Notes under the pieces: model-generated
The model's database searches: none
Told to the model about the DNA's origin: nothing
The model's input: only the letters and a program-made list of their open reading frames with translations
Shown here: in pieces, positions 22,563 through 35,300 of the stretch
Layout: each line of letters begins with the position of its first letter
How positions within the stretch are numbered: position 1 is the stretch's first letter
Program-made: the position numbers and the translations under genes
Assembly (NCBI RefSeq): GCF_019112545.1
Contig: NW_025064912.1
Location: 4,211 to 66,790, forward strand
From: Guyanagaster necrorhizus
Lineage: Eukaryota > Basidiomycota > Agaricomycetes > Agaricales > Physalacriaceae
Direction of reading: 5' to 3'
DNA length: 62,580 bases

Positions 22563-23425
22563 CAGGAACGTCTCTTTCTGATATATGCTGAGTTTCCGTG
22601 CGCGCGGGCTGTGATAAGATGAGCTCTAGCTTGGACTCGGCGAAGAGGCACTGACCAAGATCCTTGCGATTGCGGTTGGAACGGTAATTCTGCGTGGTCA
22701 GCAATCATCATTCGAGCAGGGTAGGGGAATCGCCACCTGCACCTTCCGCGGCCACAGCGGCACAGGCGGCTGGTTTGTCTCGATGGTGCGCTCCAGCCTG
22801 AAGGCGATCGTGAGGTAGAAGATGTTTCGGGAACAGGTGCTTGAATCTGAACATTCATGGCTGCTCCATATGCTGGTGCCGTATGATTCGTGAAAGATCT
22901 CGAGGAATTCGCAGGGACAAGCTGGCTCGCACCAGATTGGTAAGATGACAAAGCCAGAATATGAATGGTGGCACCAGGACTTGTCTTTGTTGCGCGCCTC
23001 AGACCCGCCTCCCCTGTCTTTGTCCTCCCACATGCTTTGGCAAAAATATTGTCAAGTAGACGAGTGCGCAGCACGGGATAACAGCTCATAGAGCAACGTT
23101 CTAATCTTCGGGAACGCAATATTCTTTGACTCTCTTTGCGATCATCCGGGAATAGTTTTATCTGTCTCATGAGGAATGCCACCCTCGGTGTTCGTCGGCA
23201 GCCGGTGCCAATGGCGGTCAGAATTGGCGTGGTCGGATGTAAAACGAGCACGGTCGACAGAAAGAGAATACTCTCCGCAAGGAAGGTGATTGATGTCTCC
23301 GTGAGTTCTCTGTTTGAATAAGGGACGGTGGGAAAATACCAGATGTAGTATGCTCGTTGTCGGGTACAGAGACCGGTTTCGACCCCGAGGACAAGAATAG
23401 CATGGTATGGCCATGGATGCACCAT
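22538..23425 (-). other. 295-codon minus-strand open frame of doubtful status
   Basis: It overlaps the zinc-motif frame at its end and competes with two other open frames on the same strand. The first 110 residues have a hydrophobic stretch (ETSITFLAESILFLSTVLVL) and the rest is Ser/Arg-rich with no domain. The CpG-rich composition keeps stops rare here, so openness alone is weak evidence. Parts may be exons of the gene ending at 22131. Confidence 0.25.
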
Positions 23426-23502
23426 GGAAAGTTAGATGCAGTATCGATGTCCATGTCAAACTGCCTACCGCACAATTGAATTGGAGCTGGGAAGATAGTC
23501 AA

Positions 23503-24896
23503 ACCTAAACATACTAACTACACGCTTTCTCGCTGGTACTCTCAGCTGTATGGCTGCTGGCAGTCGAGAAGGAAGGTGAGGAAGGTTACATTGTAGTTGG
23601 GGTTCAAAAACGAGACATTATATCCTGTAGATCGAACTAGGAATGGCGGTCTCGAAAGGTGTGTGAGTCGGAGAGACCGTTATTCTGTTCACGTGTCCGT
23701 GACATGTCGCGTCTATTTGTCCTTTTCTTGACGACATTGGTCAACGTCTCGTCTACCACAGCACCGACAGGAGTTTCCAGGGTGCATATAACTTGAAAGA
23801 AGGATATGTTTGTCTTGGGACGACAGAGAGAGCGGAACATCGTTCTGGCAAGCGGCAGAAAATGGCTGACAGCGAGACAATAGACAATTCCTTGGGGCTG
23901 AAGATACCTCGCCAAGTCTGAGAAGATGGGTGTGCGAAAGGGAAAGAGCAGGCTCACTGGTTTGATTTCGAGCGAATCCATCTGGAAGGTTCATATAAGG
24001 ATCGACTCGGTCTCACAAGCATAGACCTTACCCTTCATGACGATAAGATATCCACAAAGCTGAGTAAACTATCGTCTGGCATTGGTGAAATCCCTCGGAG
24101 CTGCCGCCATGCGACTGCCGACTTTATTTATTACCACAAATGCGACATGTAAGAGGGAGAGGTTACGCGGTGAACTGTTCATGTCTTCTCCCTATCCACG
24201 GTCACAGAGAAGAGAAGAGGCAGAGTAATATCTGAATGTCATAGGGATGGGTCAAGGTCGCAATGAGAAATTTTGCACTCGTAGATGCTGGCCTGTGACT
24301 GAATGATAAAATATCCTAGGTGTCTGTACTCAATTGTCATTGTCTCTACAGATGTTTAAGATAAAGCGGCATGGAAGGAAACCTGACACACACCTTCACA
24401 GAAGCATGACTCAGACCATTAGCTTCAGAAGCATACCTATCCAAACATTGATAACCTTTGCCCAAAGATGTGTGCCTTTCCAATTTCCCATGAGAACATG
24501 GTCATCGATGTGCTATGGGTGCACAGGAGAAAGGCTGTACCTTTGTTCCAATGAGCAATGACATGAAGGGTAGCAGTGCAAACTCAGACTATATAGGCTT
24601 GAAGAAAATCAGATAGTCAGTGATCTACTGGAATAAAATGAGTTCAAAATAAAACAGTTGGCACAATGAACATTCTGAGTTGTGATGTTTGTTCAAAGTC
24701 ATGGTATGTAGAGAAGAAAGTTTGGGCTGAATATATAGTGGTTTACCCAAACTATGTCATCTCTATTAGTATCTTCACCTTCCTTGGCTTCATTATCATT
24801 GCTATAATATCCCTACCTTCAATTAAATCACAAGCCATGCAGAAACATTGCTGCAGCGATGTAAAACACATTGTGCTGTGGAGATCCTGGTAGTTG
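23503..24896. other. 1.4 kb without a recognised gene; CpG content drops within it
   Basis: Short overlapping minus frames (23637-23994) show no domain. CpG is common up to about 24.25 kb and becomes rare from about 24.3 kb onward, so the edge of the mutated compartment lies here, upstream of copia D. Confidence 0.5.
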
Positions 24897-25044
24897 TGTT
24901 GCAGGATGACACAAGTACCTGATGTCAACCTTATATAAGCATAGACAGTTTTGTCCTGAGTTGACAGTGAACTGCCTTTAAGCAATTGACCATCATACTC
25001 AGCCTGACTGTTATTCACTGCATGATAATAACCTGCCTGCAACA
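24897..25044 (+). repeat. 5' LTR of copia D (148 bp)
   Basis: TGTTGCAGG...CTGCAACA, with a TATA-like CTTATATAAGC near its start and the degraded hairpin segment in the middle. The primer site follows directly. Confidence 0.92.
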
Positions 25045-25056
25045 GGTTATGGGCCC
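25045..25056 (+). promoter_or_regulatory. primer-binding site of copia D
   Basis: GGTTATGGGCCC directly after the LTR. It is the same internal initiator-tRNA-Met type of site as in A and F. Confidence 0.82.
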
Positions 25057-25164
25057 CATGTTTTAAGGCCTATTTCATTTTTTTTTTTATCTTTGCATCT
25101 TGCTTGTGCCCTGCTATCTCTCTATCAGTCACTTCACTACTGAAATGATATCACCACATACATC

Positions 25165-28100
25165 ATGCCATCCTTCAACACAATCAAAAAGGGCTTTGAC
25201 AACCTAAATGCCTCCAATTATAGCAAGTGGAAAGAAAACATGTCAGCCCTACTCAAAACTTGCCATGAGTACCTTATCACCATTGGCTATGACTCTGAAT
25301 CAGAGTTTGCAGACCCTGAGAAGCCAACATACCAGGAGAAGAAGGACTGGAAGGACTGGAAGGAGACTCAGGTATTAGCTGCTGGCATAATCTACCTCTG
25401 CCTTGATGAATCCCAGAAGGCTCATATCAAGAGCTGCCTTGACAATCCAGAGAGGATGTAGGACACATTAAAGGCACACCATCAGCAAAGAAAACCAGTG
25501 ACTTGGTTTGTAGCCTATGATGGCTTCTTAAATCTCAAGAAGGAGACAGAAGAGTCACTTCCAGACCTTGCCAGTTGGAGCACTCAAATCATGAGTCATA
25601 TCCATGCTCTGTGCCCTGCTCATTTTGGCCTTCAGCAGTTAGAAGAAGAGCTTCTTGTTATAGCCCTGATTTATACACTCTCTTAGCCTGAATTTGGAAA
25701 TTTCATCACATCACTATTTCTTTTCTCTGATAAGCTCACTCTTGAAGGACTCTGCACTGCATTTCACAATGAAGAAAACAATCAGAAGCTGCATGCTGAT
25801 GACCCAGCAGTCTCTGTTGCTCTTAAAGCCACACCTTTCCATTCAGCCATGAATCCAGCCACTAATGCCACTGCAAAATGTGGATAGTGCCTTCATGAAA
25901 ATCCTGCAGAGAAAGAGTGTATAACCAAGAAGCTCTCACTTAAACAGGACCATGAATATGCTGCTGACCATACTGCTGGAAAGCATTGTCACAAGGGGGC
26001 TGGAAAGAAGGATTCAGAAGCTGCTAACTCTGCTGAGACAAAGAAGGAGACTGCTAGCCAAGCAAGTACTGATTTATCATCATCTGCCATGTCTCATTGA
26101 AATACTGATACAGGTGCTTCTCATTATATGACCTCTCACCAACAATGGTTCTGACTCTATGCTCCACATGTCATTCCTATTTGTCTTGCAGACAATTCAG
26201 TCATCTATTCAGCAGAGATTGGGTCAGTAGTATTAGAGCCAGAGATTCAGGGAAAGAAAGGCTCAGTGGTGAAACTTTTTGACACACTACATGTACCAGC
26301 ATTGAAAAGTAATCTCCTATCACTCTATCATCTCACATGGGAAAAGGGATTCAAGATCTCAATTGCTGGATCAGATGTCACTTTCAGCCAGAGTGAAAAG
26401 GTTTGATTCACTGCAACTGTAAATAAGAGCAATATTGGCTATGTCAATGCTACCATATATTCATTCTCAAAATCAGCCACTATCATTGCAAACTCAAACT
26501 CCACAAGTATCTGCTGGATGGACAATACACTTTGGCATAGATGTTGCTATCATCAAAACATGGACACTATACAGCACATGCACACAAAGCAGCTAGTAAC
26601 TGGAATGAAGTGAGAGTCAGATCCCTCAACTGATCCTATCTGCACACTATGTCTTGCTGGCAAACAGCATTGCCACAATATTTCTCATGGCCCCCTCAGA
26701 GTGGAAGAAACATTTTTTTGAGTGAGTATACAGTGATATCAAAGGTCCAATGCCTGTTGCAACTCCAGAGGGCTATCACTACTGGATAACATTCATCTGC
26801 AGTACATCTGACACTTGGGCTGTCACACCTCTGAAGTATAAAAGTGATGCCTTTAATGCCTTTAAGCAGTTCAAAGCATATACAGAAAATATCCATTTAA
26901 GACTTGAAATCATTGAGTTTCAAGAAGACAAAGGTGGTGAATATATGAGAAAGGAGTTTATTGACTTCTGTGCTAAGCATGGGATCAAAAGATGACACAC
27001 TGAACCTGATGAACCATACCAGAATAGCACAGCAGAATGAGCTAATCACATGATTGCAGAGGCCATCACTACTATGCTAAATGAGTCACATCTCCCACTA
27101 TCATTTTGAAACCTTGCTCTCTGAGTATTCATCTATGTCTGAAATCACATCCCCACAGATCCTCTTCTGAACACCACACCCTTTACAGAATAGGACTCAA
27201 ATCATTGAAAACCAGATATATCTCACTTTTGTGTGTTTGGATGCCTTGCATATATGCTAGTACAAAGAAAAAGACATTGAGCATTAGAGTCACATACTCA
27301 AAAATATATCTTTGTTGGGTATCCAGAGGAAATAAAAGGCTGGCTATTCTGTAACTCTTCGATGAAGTGGTTTATCACCTCCAGCCATGCTGTATTTAAT
27401 GAGCATGTATTTCCTGAAAACTACAGAAATATTATAAATCCCCTCAGTGATGATACACCTTCCACAAATAGACATAACAGCACAGATACTGCTATATCTG
27501 ATGCAATGATGCCTCATCAAGAGAGAGAGGACATATCTACTGATAAGCCATCTCTACCATCTGAGCAACTCTCATCATCATCATTCTCACTATCTAAGTC
27601 AGCTCCATTCACTCTACCAGATATGCAAACACCTTCAAGATCATCTCTTACTCCACTATCAAGTCTTTCAATATCTCCTACATCCTCTTCACCACTCTCA
27701 TGTCTTTGAGCATACTTTGAGCCACAATATGACTCCAAAGGCCTTATAATTCCATCTCCAAACACTGGACATGGTTTTCACTATAAACATTCTGGCACTA
27801 ATGTGATGAACTCATCAGACTCAGATGAACCTGTCTCTGATTCCACTGATAAAACCACTGCTGAGCCAGAGCTTACTGAGACAGATGTTGTTGCAGAAAT
27901 GACTTTTGTATTGCATGGTGATAACTATATCACATATACAGAAGCTCTTGAGCTCACATTTCAGGCAGCAGTAGAGATGCCAAACCAAGCATCTGCATCC
28001 AACAATGAGCCAAAGACACTTGCAGAGGTGATGACTCAGCTAGAAGAGGAAAGTGAAAAATAGTATGAGGCAGCTCAGTAGGAATTGAATGCACTGCAGG

Positions 28101-28720
28101 AAAGTGGCACCTTTGAGCTTGTGAAGCTCCCTCCAGGATGAAAGGCTATAGGTGGAAAATGGGTCTTCAAAGTGAAGCATAACCCTGATGGATCCATTGA
28201 ACACTACAAGGCACACTATGTTGCAAAAGAATACTCACAGCAGCCAGGTTTTGACTACACTAAAACCTTCTCTCCTACTCTAAAATAGGCAGCCATCCAA
28301 ACAGTCCTCACCATTACTGCACTTGAGGACCTGGAGCTCTAGAGTGTGGATATCTCATCAGCATTTCTGAATGGTGATCTGAAAGAAGAGGTATACCTTC
28401 AACAACTAGAGAGATTCAAGACAAAGGACAAAAGCTGGGTGCTTCATCTCTTCAAGTCCATCTATGGACTGAAGCAGGCTGAGCATAAATGGCACAAAAA
28501 GCTCCACAGTGCTATGACTAAGATGGGCTTTGACAGAGTATGTTGTGAACACAGTGTATGAGTGTACAAGAGAGATGATGCTCAAATTATCATCTCTGTG
28601 TTTGTCAATGATGTAACAATTGCCACAAAGTCCATGGAGTCTGCATGATATATTGTCAATGACTTCAAGAAGCATTTCAAACTTCATAATCTAGGTCCAA
28701 CTTCATTCCTCCTCAGTGTT
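25165..28720 (+). pseudogene. copia D gag-pol, first part (Gag to mid reverse transcriptase)
   Basis: Gag starts at 25165 (MPSFNTIKKGFDNLNASNY). The protease is NTDTGASHYMTSHQQWF near 26100-26150 with DTGA intact. The integrase zinc region begins LWHRCCYHQN near 26530, followed by CTLCLAGKQ. The integrase core near 26750-27100 includes VATPEGYHYWITFIC and HTEPDEPYQN. RT begins near 28150 ([15 protein letters not shown]) and includes DISSAFLNGDLKEE and YGLKQAEHKWHKK. The catalytic FVDD reads FVND near 28600. The frame is cut at 28720 by gypsy E inside RT. Many TAG and TGA codons stand at Trp, Gln or Arg positions. Confidence 0.9.
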
Positions 28721-29190
28721 TGTTAGACCTAAGCATCATGTAGACTAATTACACATGATAAACAGAAGTCACCTTGCACTTTGGGTGATCAACTGAGTTC
28801 ACTGATATATAATCAGAGCAGTGTGTCACAAGGCCTTAGAGTTGGGCTCAAGGATAGAATGGTATGTGAATAAACTTTAGCTTGAAGCTGGGAATTACCA
28901 GTGAGAGCAAGCATTCTTAAGTACTGTACACTGTCTGCTAATAACAAGACTACTTATTGTATCATTCTGAGTCCTTTGTACTCATTGTCCTTGGGTGTCA
29001 CTATCATACATAAAAGGTTGATTATGCATTGTCAGTAACACTGTTGCATCGAAAGACAATGACTGACTTGACTAGTTGTACTGACTAAGCCTTATCTCAT
29101 GATCTTAAGCACTTGTCTTTAGCTTCATGACTAAGCATAAATAGGGGTTAATCATGAAAGAGAATAAGAAAATGATGAAAAATCATAACA
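28721..29190 (-). repeat. 3' LTR of gypsy E (470 bp)
   Basis: TGTTAG...CATAACA on plus. Next to it on the internal side is CCCCCTCCTT, which on the minus strand is a polypurine tract (AAGGAGGGGG). It differs from the other LTR mainly by TpG/CpA exchanges at former CpG sites. Confidence 0.93.
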
Positions 29191-30740
29191 TTACCCCCTC
29201 CTTAAGACCATCATCCTGATGGCTTAATTTAGGGATAATTTATAGTCATGTATTGCATCTGCTGCATCCATTTGTTTCTCATTTACCCACTGGTTGGATT
29301 CCAGTCCATATCTCTTCCAGCTGACAAGGTAGTCTACTATTGTCATTGTTCCTCTGCCCTTTGCCTTGACTTTTCATAATTTATAGCTTAATATTTGATT
29401 GATTTCATAGTGCTCCTTATCATTGATCAAGTTAGGTGGAGGTGCAGGTGGGCATTCTTGATTGAGGAATGCTGGAGTGATATATGGGGTCAGGAGTGAT
29501 TCATTGAATATGTCATGAACCTTCCAGAAGATCAGAAAATGAAGTTTATACACTGAGGCTCCAATCTGTGAGAGAATTGGGAAGGGTTCTGTGTGCTTGT
29601 TGGACAGTTTTCATTTAGGGCAAGGAAGGTGAAGGTTTGTGGTATCCAACCATACTTTATTGCTGACCAAATAAGAGTGTGTGAGTCAGTGATGTTTATC
29701 ATACTATGCTTTCATAGAGATAGTGACCTTTTCTAAGACTGCTTTTGTTTTGCTGTGAATTTTTTCCATGGTGACAGAAAAGTCAGAAGAGGCAGGAGTG
29801 GAGGTATGCCCTTGTTCAGTGTGAGTGACATTTGGGTGTCATCTATAGTTAATGAAAAATAGGGTCTTCCCAGTTGCAGAATGGATGTGATTATTATATT
29901 AGAATGCTGCCAATGTGAGCCATTCTATCCAGTCATTCTGGTGGTAATTGATAAATAGGTGAAGGTATTTCTCCACCTCCTGATTGATGCACTCTGTTTG
30001 ACCATCAGTTTGGGGATGGTAGACTGTAGAAGCATTGCATTTTATATTGAGGAGCTGGTATAAGTTGTCTAAGAATTTGGAGACAAATTGAGACTCTCTA
30101 TCAGAAATTACCACCTGTGGCATGTCATACTTGCTGTAGACCTCATTGCATAAGATCTTTGCCCACTCCTCTGAGGTTAATTCTGTTGAGCAGGCAATCA
30201 GAATGATTGTCTTTGAGAATTGATTGACTATGACAATGATAGCATCATAGCCATTGCATTCTGGCAATCTGGTTGCTATGTCTACCAAAATGTAGATCCA
30301 TGTGGACATTGGTATTTTATTTGGGTGTAAGAGTGCTGGTTATAGCTGAGTGGAAGACTTGCTATACTAGCAAGTTTCACATGCTTTAATGTACTGGGTG
30401 ATGTCATTGCCCATTTTGGGCCACTAGTACTCCTGCAGGACTAATTCTTTTGTTTTAGAAATGCCAGAGTGTCCTGCTGTGGCATGGTCATGGTATATGA
30501 TGATTATCTCACCCTATAAGGCTTGGTCACATGGGATATATATCTGGCTATTATACTAAATTAACCCCTCTTCTTTTGTCATCCTTGCTCATAGTTCAGA
30601 GATGGAGCCACACATTAGTCCTATTTGCTAGCATCTCTTGTTAGACTCTTGATCCTCTCATGGATCTCTTCCTCAGTTGACATGATCATTGCTCTAAAGT
30701 GTTTGGGGTGAATTAATATAACCCCTTCATTGTTATGTTC
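29191..30740 (-). pseudogene. gypsy E integrase and chromodomain remnant
   Basis: The integrase core occupies about 29899-30400. It includes YDAIIVIVNQFSKT (the family has VDRFSKT, so an Asp became Asn), VVISDRESQFVS, NASTVYHPQTDGQTE and CINQEVEKYL. The C-terminal chromodomain lies at about 29230-29430: EHYEINQIL, then VDYLVSWKRYGLESNQWV and DAADAIHDY. Chromodomains of this kind bind methylated histone H3 and steer insertion into heterochromatin in related elements. Stops interrupt the zinc-finger part upstream (about 30340-30560). Confidence 0.85.
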
Positions 30741-30849
30741 CTCTTAGTTGTGGTTGGTCTGTTGACTCAACAAGTTGGCCTTCTTGTTGGTGGTTCCTGC
30801 CTTATGATGCAGAGTGTATTGGTACTGGCTGAGTTGGGTGACCCATTAT

Positions 30850-32300
30850 GCTTGTTGTTGGTTGAGTTTCTGGGGCTGACAAAAGTATCAAAGGTTTTGG
30901 TGATCTGTCCAGATTTCAAAAACCTGAATGGCTCTGATCAGGTAATGCTGCCATTCCTCTAAGGCTAACATTATCACCAATAACTCTTTATTATAGATCT
31001 TGTAATTCCTTTCAGCAACTATTAGAGCTTTTGACAAGAAGGCTACTTGCCTCCACTTCCCTTCTTGTTCCTGAGAAAGCATAGTGCCAATGGCTCTCTC
31101 ACTAGAGTCAGCTTTGACTCAGAATTTCCCTTTCTGTGTCAGAATTGTGAGAACAACATCCTCTGTGAGTCACTTTTTTAGTTTTTCGAAGGCCATTTGC
31201 TGAGAGAGTCCTCACATCTACAGAGCATTCCCAGTTAATTGAGTCATTGGTCATACAATCTTGCTATGGTCTCAAATAAACTGGTGGTAGAAGTTTGTGA
31301 ATCTGAGGAATGATTGTAATTTCTTTTTCTTCATTGGCTCTGGCCATTCTATCACTCTGGCCACCTTGATTGGATTCATGCGAATGCTTCCTTCACTGAT
31401 TATTACTCTGAGGTATTCGGTCTGTAATATCTTGAATTCACACTTCTCTGCCTTGAGGAAAAGTTTGTGCTTCCTCATTAGCACCAGGATCTGTCACACT
31501 AAGCTTCAGTGCTCCTCTTTGGTTTTGGACATTATCAGAATGTCATCCAGATAAATGGTAACCTTCCCAGTGGTGATGAGATCCTTGAATATGTCATTCA
31601 TCATCCATTGGAATGTTGCCAGTGTGTTAGTTAATCCAAAGAACATAATTGTGGGTTCAAAGAGCCTTTGGTTCATCCTGAAGGCTGCCTTCCACTTGTC
31701 TCCCTCCTTGATTCAGACATTATTATATCTCCACTGAATGTCAAGTTTGGTGTAATATTTGGCACCCTGGAGTTTATCCATTAACTCTGAGATTAAGAGC
31801 AAGGGATATTAGTTTTTGATGGTCATCTCATTAAGTTTCCAGTAATCTTAGACTGGGCAGAGCTTTCCATCTTTCTTTTTGATGAAGAAGAAAGGGGATG
31901 CTATGGGCAATTTGGAAGGTCAAATCCTTCCACTCAACAGGTTTTCATTGAGGAACTCGTTGAGTTTCTGCTGTTCATTGTTTTTAAGAGAATAGGTTTT
32001 ACAGTCTAAGTTTGCATTGGCATTTGACATGAGTTTGATCACATGATCCTAGGGCTTGGGCTGGAGAAGCTTGTTGAAGCTTTCCTTTTTGAAGAGGTCC
32101 TTAAAGTCTCTTGCCCATTTTGGAACTATCTCCTTGAACATCTTCTCTTTCTTCTGCTCATGAGCTTTAGCTGTCAGATCATTGGCATGGTGTATTGCCT
32201 GAATACAGATTTCCTCCTGTATGTCAATGGCAAGAATGGTATCACCATCCTCCATCTCTTCATCCCATCTGTCCTCTGGGTTCTCATCTGGTAGTTCAAA
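30850..32300 (-). pseudogene. gypsy E reverse transcriptase and RNase H remnant
   Basis: Blocks in order on minus include KKKDGKLCPV near 31880, LDIQWRYNNV near 31740, DKWKAAFRMNQRLFEP near 31690, TIYLDDILIMS near 31540 with the YLDD catalytic box intact, LFLKAEKCEF near 31460, and the RNase H side with KADSSERAIGTMLSQEQEGK and SKALIVAERNY near 31080. A protease-like region with SKEVFLGHDWL lies upstream near 32390. Numerous stops replace Trp, Gln and Arg codons. Confidence 0.85.
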
Positions 32301-32348
32301 TGGAAGCTTTCAGCATTTACATTGGGCAAAGGTAATTTTGCCAGTCTT

Positions 32349-35300
32349 TCAATTGATCAGAGGGTTGTGTCTGATCAGCCAGTCATGTCCAAGGAAGACT
32401 TCTTTGGATCTGAGGTCTGTTATGGCCAGATTGATCCATTCAGAATAGTCTCTGATTTTTATCCTGAGCTTGACAAACTCAGTAATTGATCCAGCTTGGT
32501 TTTTTGTTCTGTCTGCATTGTATACAGGGATCAGGGCCATGGTGGATCAGGTTGGGAGTTTGTGCTTGGTGACAAAAGCATGATTGATAGAGCTGCTAGT
32601 ACATCTGCTATCTATCAGGATGGTGATAGAATGATTAGCTCAGTTTGTAAAGGTTTCAATCTGGGCTTTAACCATCAGATCTCTCCCCATGGTCCTGGTT
32701 CTCCAAACAAAGCATTTGGGTCTGTGAAATTCATCAAGCCACTCCAGGGCTTGGCATCTTTCTGCTTTTCTGAGTCCTTTGATCATTTCATCAATAACTT
32801 CTTTGGTTCATGCCTTATGTACTCAGTTTTTGAGTATGGCCTTTGCTGCTTCCTCTGTAGATGCTTCTTTGATGGCATGCCAGATTCACTCAGTGTCAAA
32901 TGGTTTGAGCCAAGTTTTGGGGGCCTCTCCCTCTGTTCAGCCCATAGGCATTTGAGTTTTAGACTTCTTTTGTGATTCTTAGGTGTGTGAAATATGAATT
33001 GATTGGAGTATATCTGAATATATGCATAAGTTAGGCATATGTGTAACTACAGAGGGAGTATTAGTCCACCCAGCAGCTACTGTTTGCACACCATCAAGTT
33101 CTTTGGCCAGTCTAATAGAATTGCTCACTGACTGGCTCCATCTTTTACTTCCTCAACCTTTGTCTCTGATCTGAGTTCTTCCTCCTCCTTTTAGAGTTTG
33201 GCAATCTGCACCCATATGTCTTCCTGAGTGTGCTTCTTCTTTGGGCAATCCTTTATCATATGGTCCTTCTGCCTGCAGTTGAAGTATTTGCCTTCCTTCT
33301 TCATTCAGTCTATATCCATGAGCTTCCCTGCCCCCATGTATATAGTTTCAGTTCCCATCTTCTGTGTGCTATATGATGGTGAAGTCATTGAGGATCCCTG
33401 TGATTTTCTGACAGTTGTCCCTGATGGTTTATTTGGGGTTGGCAGAGTTGGTTTCTTTGAGTAATCTTGCAGGGTCAACTGTTCCACTTTCTGCCTTTGT
33501 TGCTCCTTGTACATCTTGATGATCCTTTCTTTCCACTCATTGTATCTGGCCAGTATCAAGGCTTTGATGCTGATCACTGAGATCATCATAATGTATGAGA
33601 AGGAAACTCCTCACTTGAGGGCTTCAACTATCCTTCCATCATTCATGATGTCTTCTCAGATACTGGCAAGCTTCACAAGCCTTTCTAACTCATCAAAGTA
33701 GTCAGTTGCTGTCTTATCACCTATCTTGTACTCTTTGATCTTCTGTTTGTGTACTTCTTATACCACTGGATCAATGAATTTATTATGGAGCATCTGCTTA
33801 AAAACAGGCTATGAGAGATATCAGTAGTGCTCCCAAGTCATTGATTAGAAGTTCAGAGAGATGAGAATCCATCAGATCTTTGCCTTCTCTTTGAGGTAGA
33901 AGGCAGCAAAGACTACTTTGTTCATGTCCATTCTGAGGTATCTGATATATATCTTGAAGTACTGCTTGCAGTCAATGAGGAAGCAATTGATGTCATCAGA
34001 GGTCTCTTTAAAGGGTTGGGGCTTTCAGAGTAGGTTGGGTTGGCAGTTTAGAACTGCAGCATTCTCAGAAAGTGGGCCTATTAGGTTAGACCATTCAGAG
34101 AAGAGGGGTCTTTGCCATTCATTTGGTGGTCTGAGGAATGAGTGAAGGGAGTTGTCATCTGTGACCAGACTCCCTTGGGGTGCTTTTTCCTTTCAGACAA
34201 TTACCCTATCTCTGATAGTGAATCCTAATCAGACTGCTTTGGAGTCATTTTGAATCAGTTCCTTTCCTCCTCCACTTCTTGTGGCCTCATCAGATGGTGG
34301 CTGTCCAGCAAAAGGTTGCTGCATCAGTTGTCACCAGAGATTTTGATATGGGTCCCAGAATTGTGGTCAGCTCTGTGTAAGCTGAGATGCTGTACTCTGA
34401 ATAGCAGAGGTAGTGAAGGTGATCTGAGAGAAGATGATACTTCAGATTGATGAGGCTGTATATAAGGCCCATTGTGATGTGATAGGCAGCAACTATAGCA
34501 TTGGTTGGATTTTAGTCAGAAACTGATATTCAGGCATCTGACAGACCTGATCCTCTAGGTGATTCTTGTTGTATTGTTTGGTGGCATAATCGGTGGTGGC
34601 ATGCCTTAGGATTTCTGTCTGTTCATCAGGTTCTGCATGAATATATAAATTTCCAAGTTGCAATGCCAACCAGTTGGTGTTGCACTATAAGAATGTTATC
34701 TTCTCTTTGTACAGCTTTTGGTACTCCTTTGTTCATGCTCTGTTTATTTCTTCCTCCAGTACTTCTTCATCTATATCTTCTGAATAAAAATATTGAACCT
34801 TCCTGCTGCCATGTGAAAGACCACTGCTTTCAGTGTCTTTGACCTGGCTGTCCTTGTCTCCTCCTTCCTTGAGGAGAGAATCAGCAGGCAGATCAAAGAA
34901 ACTCCCCTTATCCCCTAGTGGTTGGGCTGTTCTCATTGATCCACTGCTTTGGCTGAGTGCTGGGCCCAGTGGTAGAGCCTGAGAAATCTGAGACATTGAA
35001 ATAGGAGGCCATAGGCTGACTTCTGATGCTTGAGTCATAGTGATTTCCTCCTGCTGCTCTTGCTGCCTCCACTTGCTTGCAATAGAGATGGACATTTTCC
35101 CAGTATTGGTCATCAAGGAGCTGTCCAACCACTCAGCTCCTGAGAAATCTCTGAAGGGCATGGATGAGGATATGGGCATTGGCAGGTACTCATAGTCTAT
35201 AGTGTCTGAGGGTGGACTCATCATCTTTGAAGATGGTGTTGATACTGGAAGTTCATCAGGGAGGGGGATACTGGAGAGTTGGAAAGTATGAGACAGGTCT

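Noticed and set aside
23637..23994. Two overlapping minus-strand frames (114 and 93 codons)
   Set aside because: They compete in different frames, contain no domain or recognisable motif, and have no repeated or homologous counterpart in the window.
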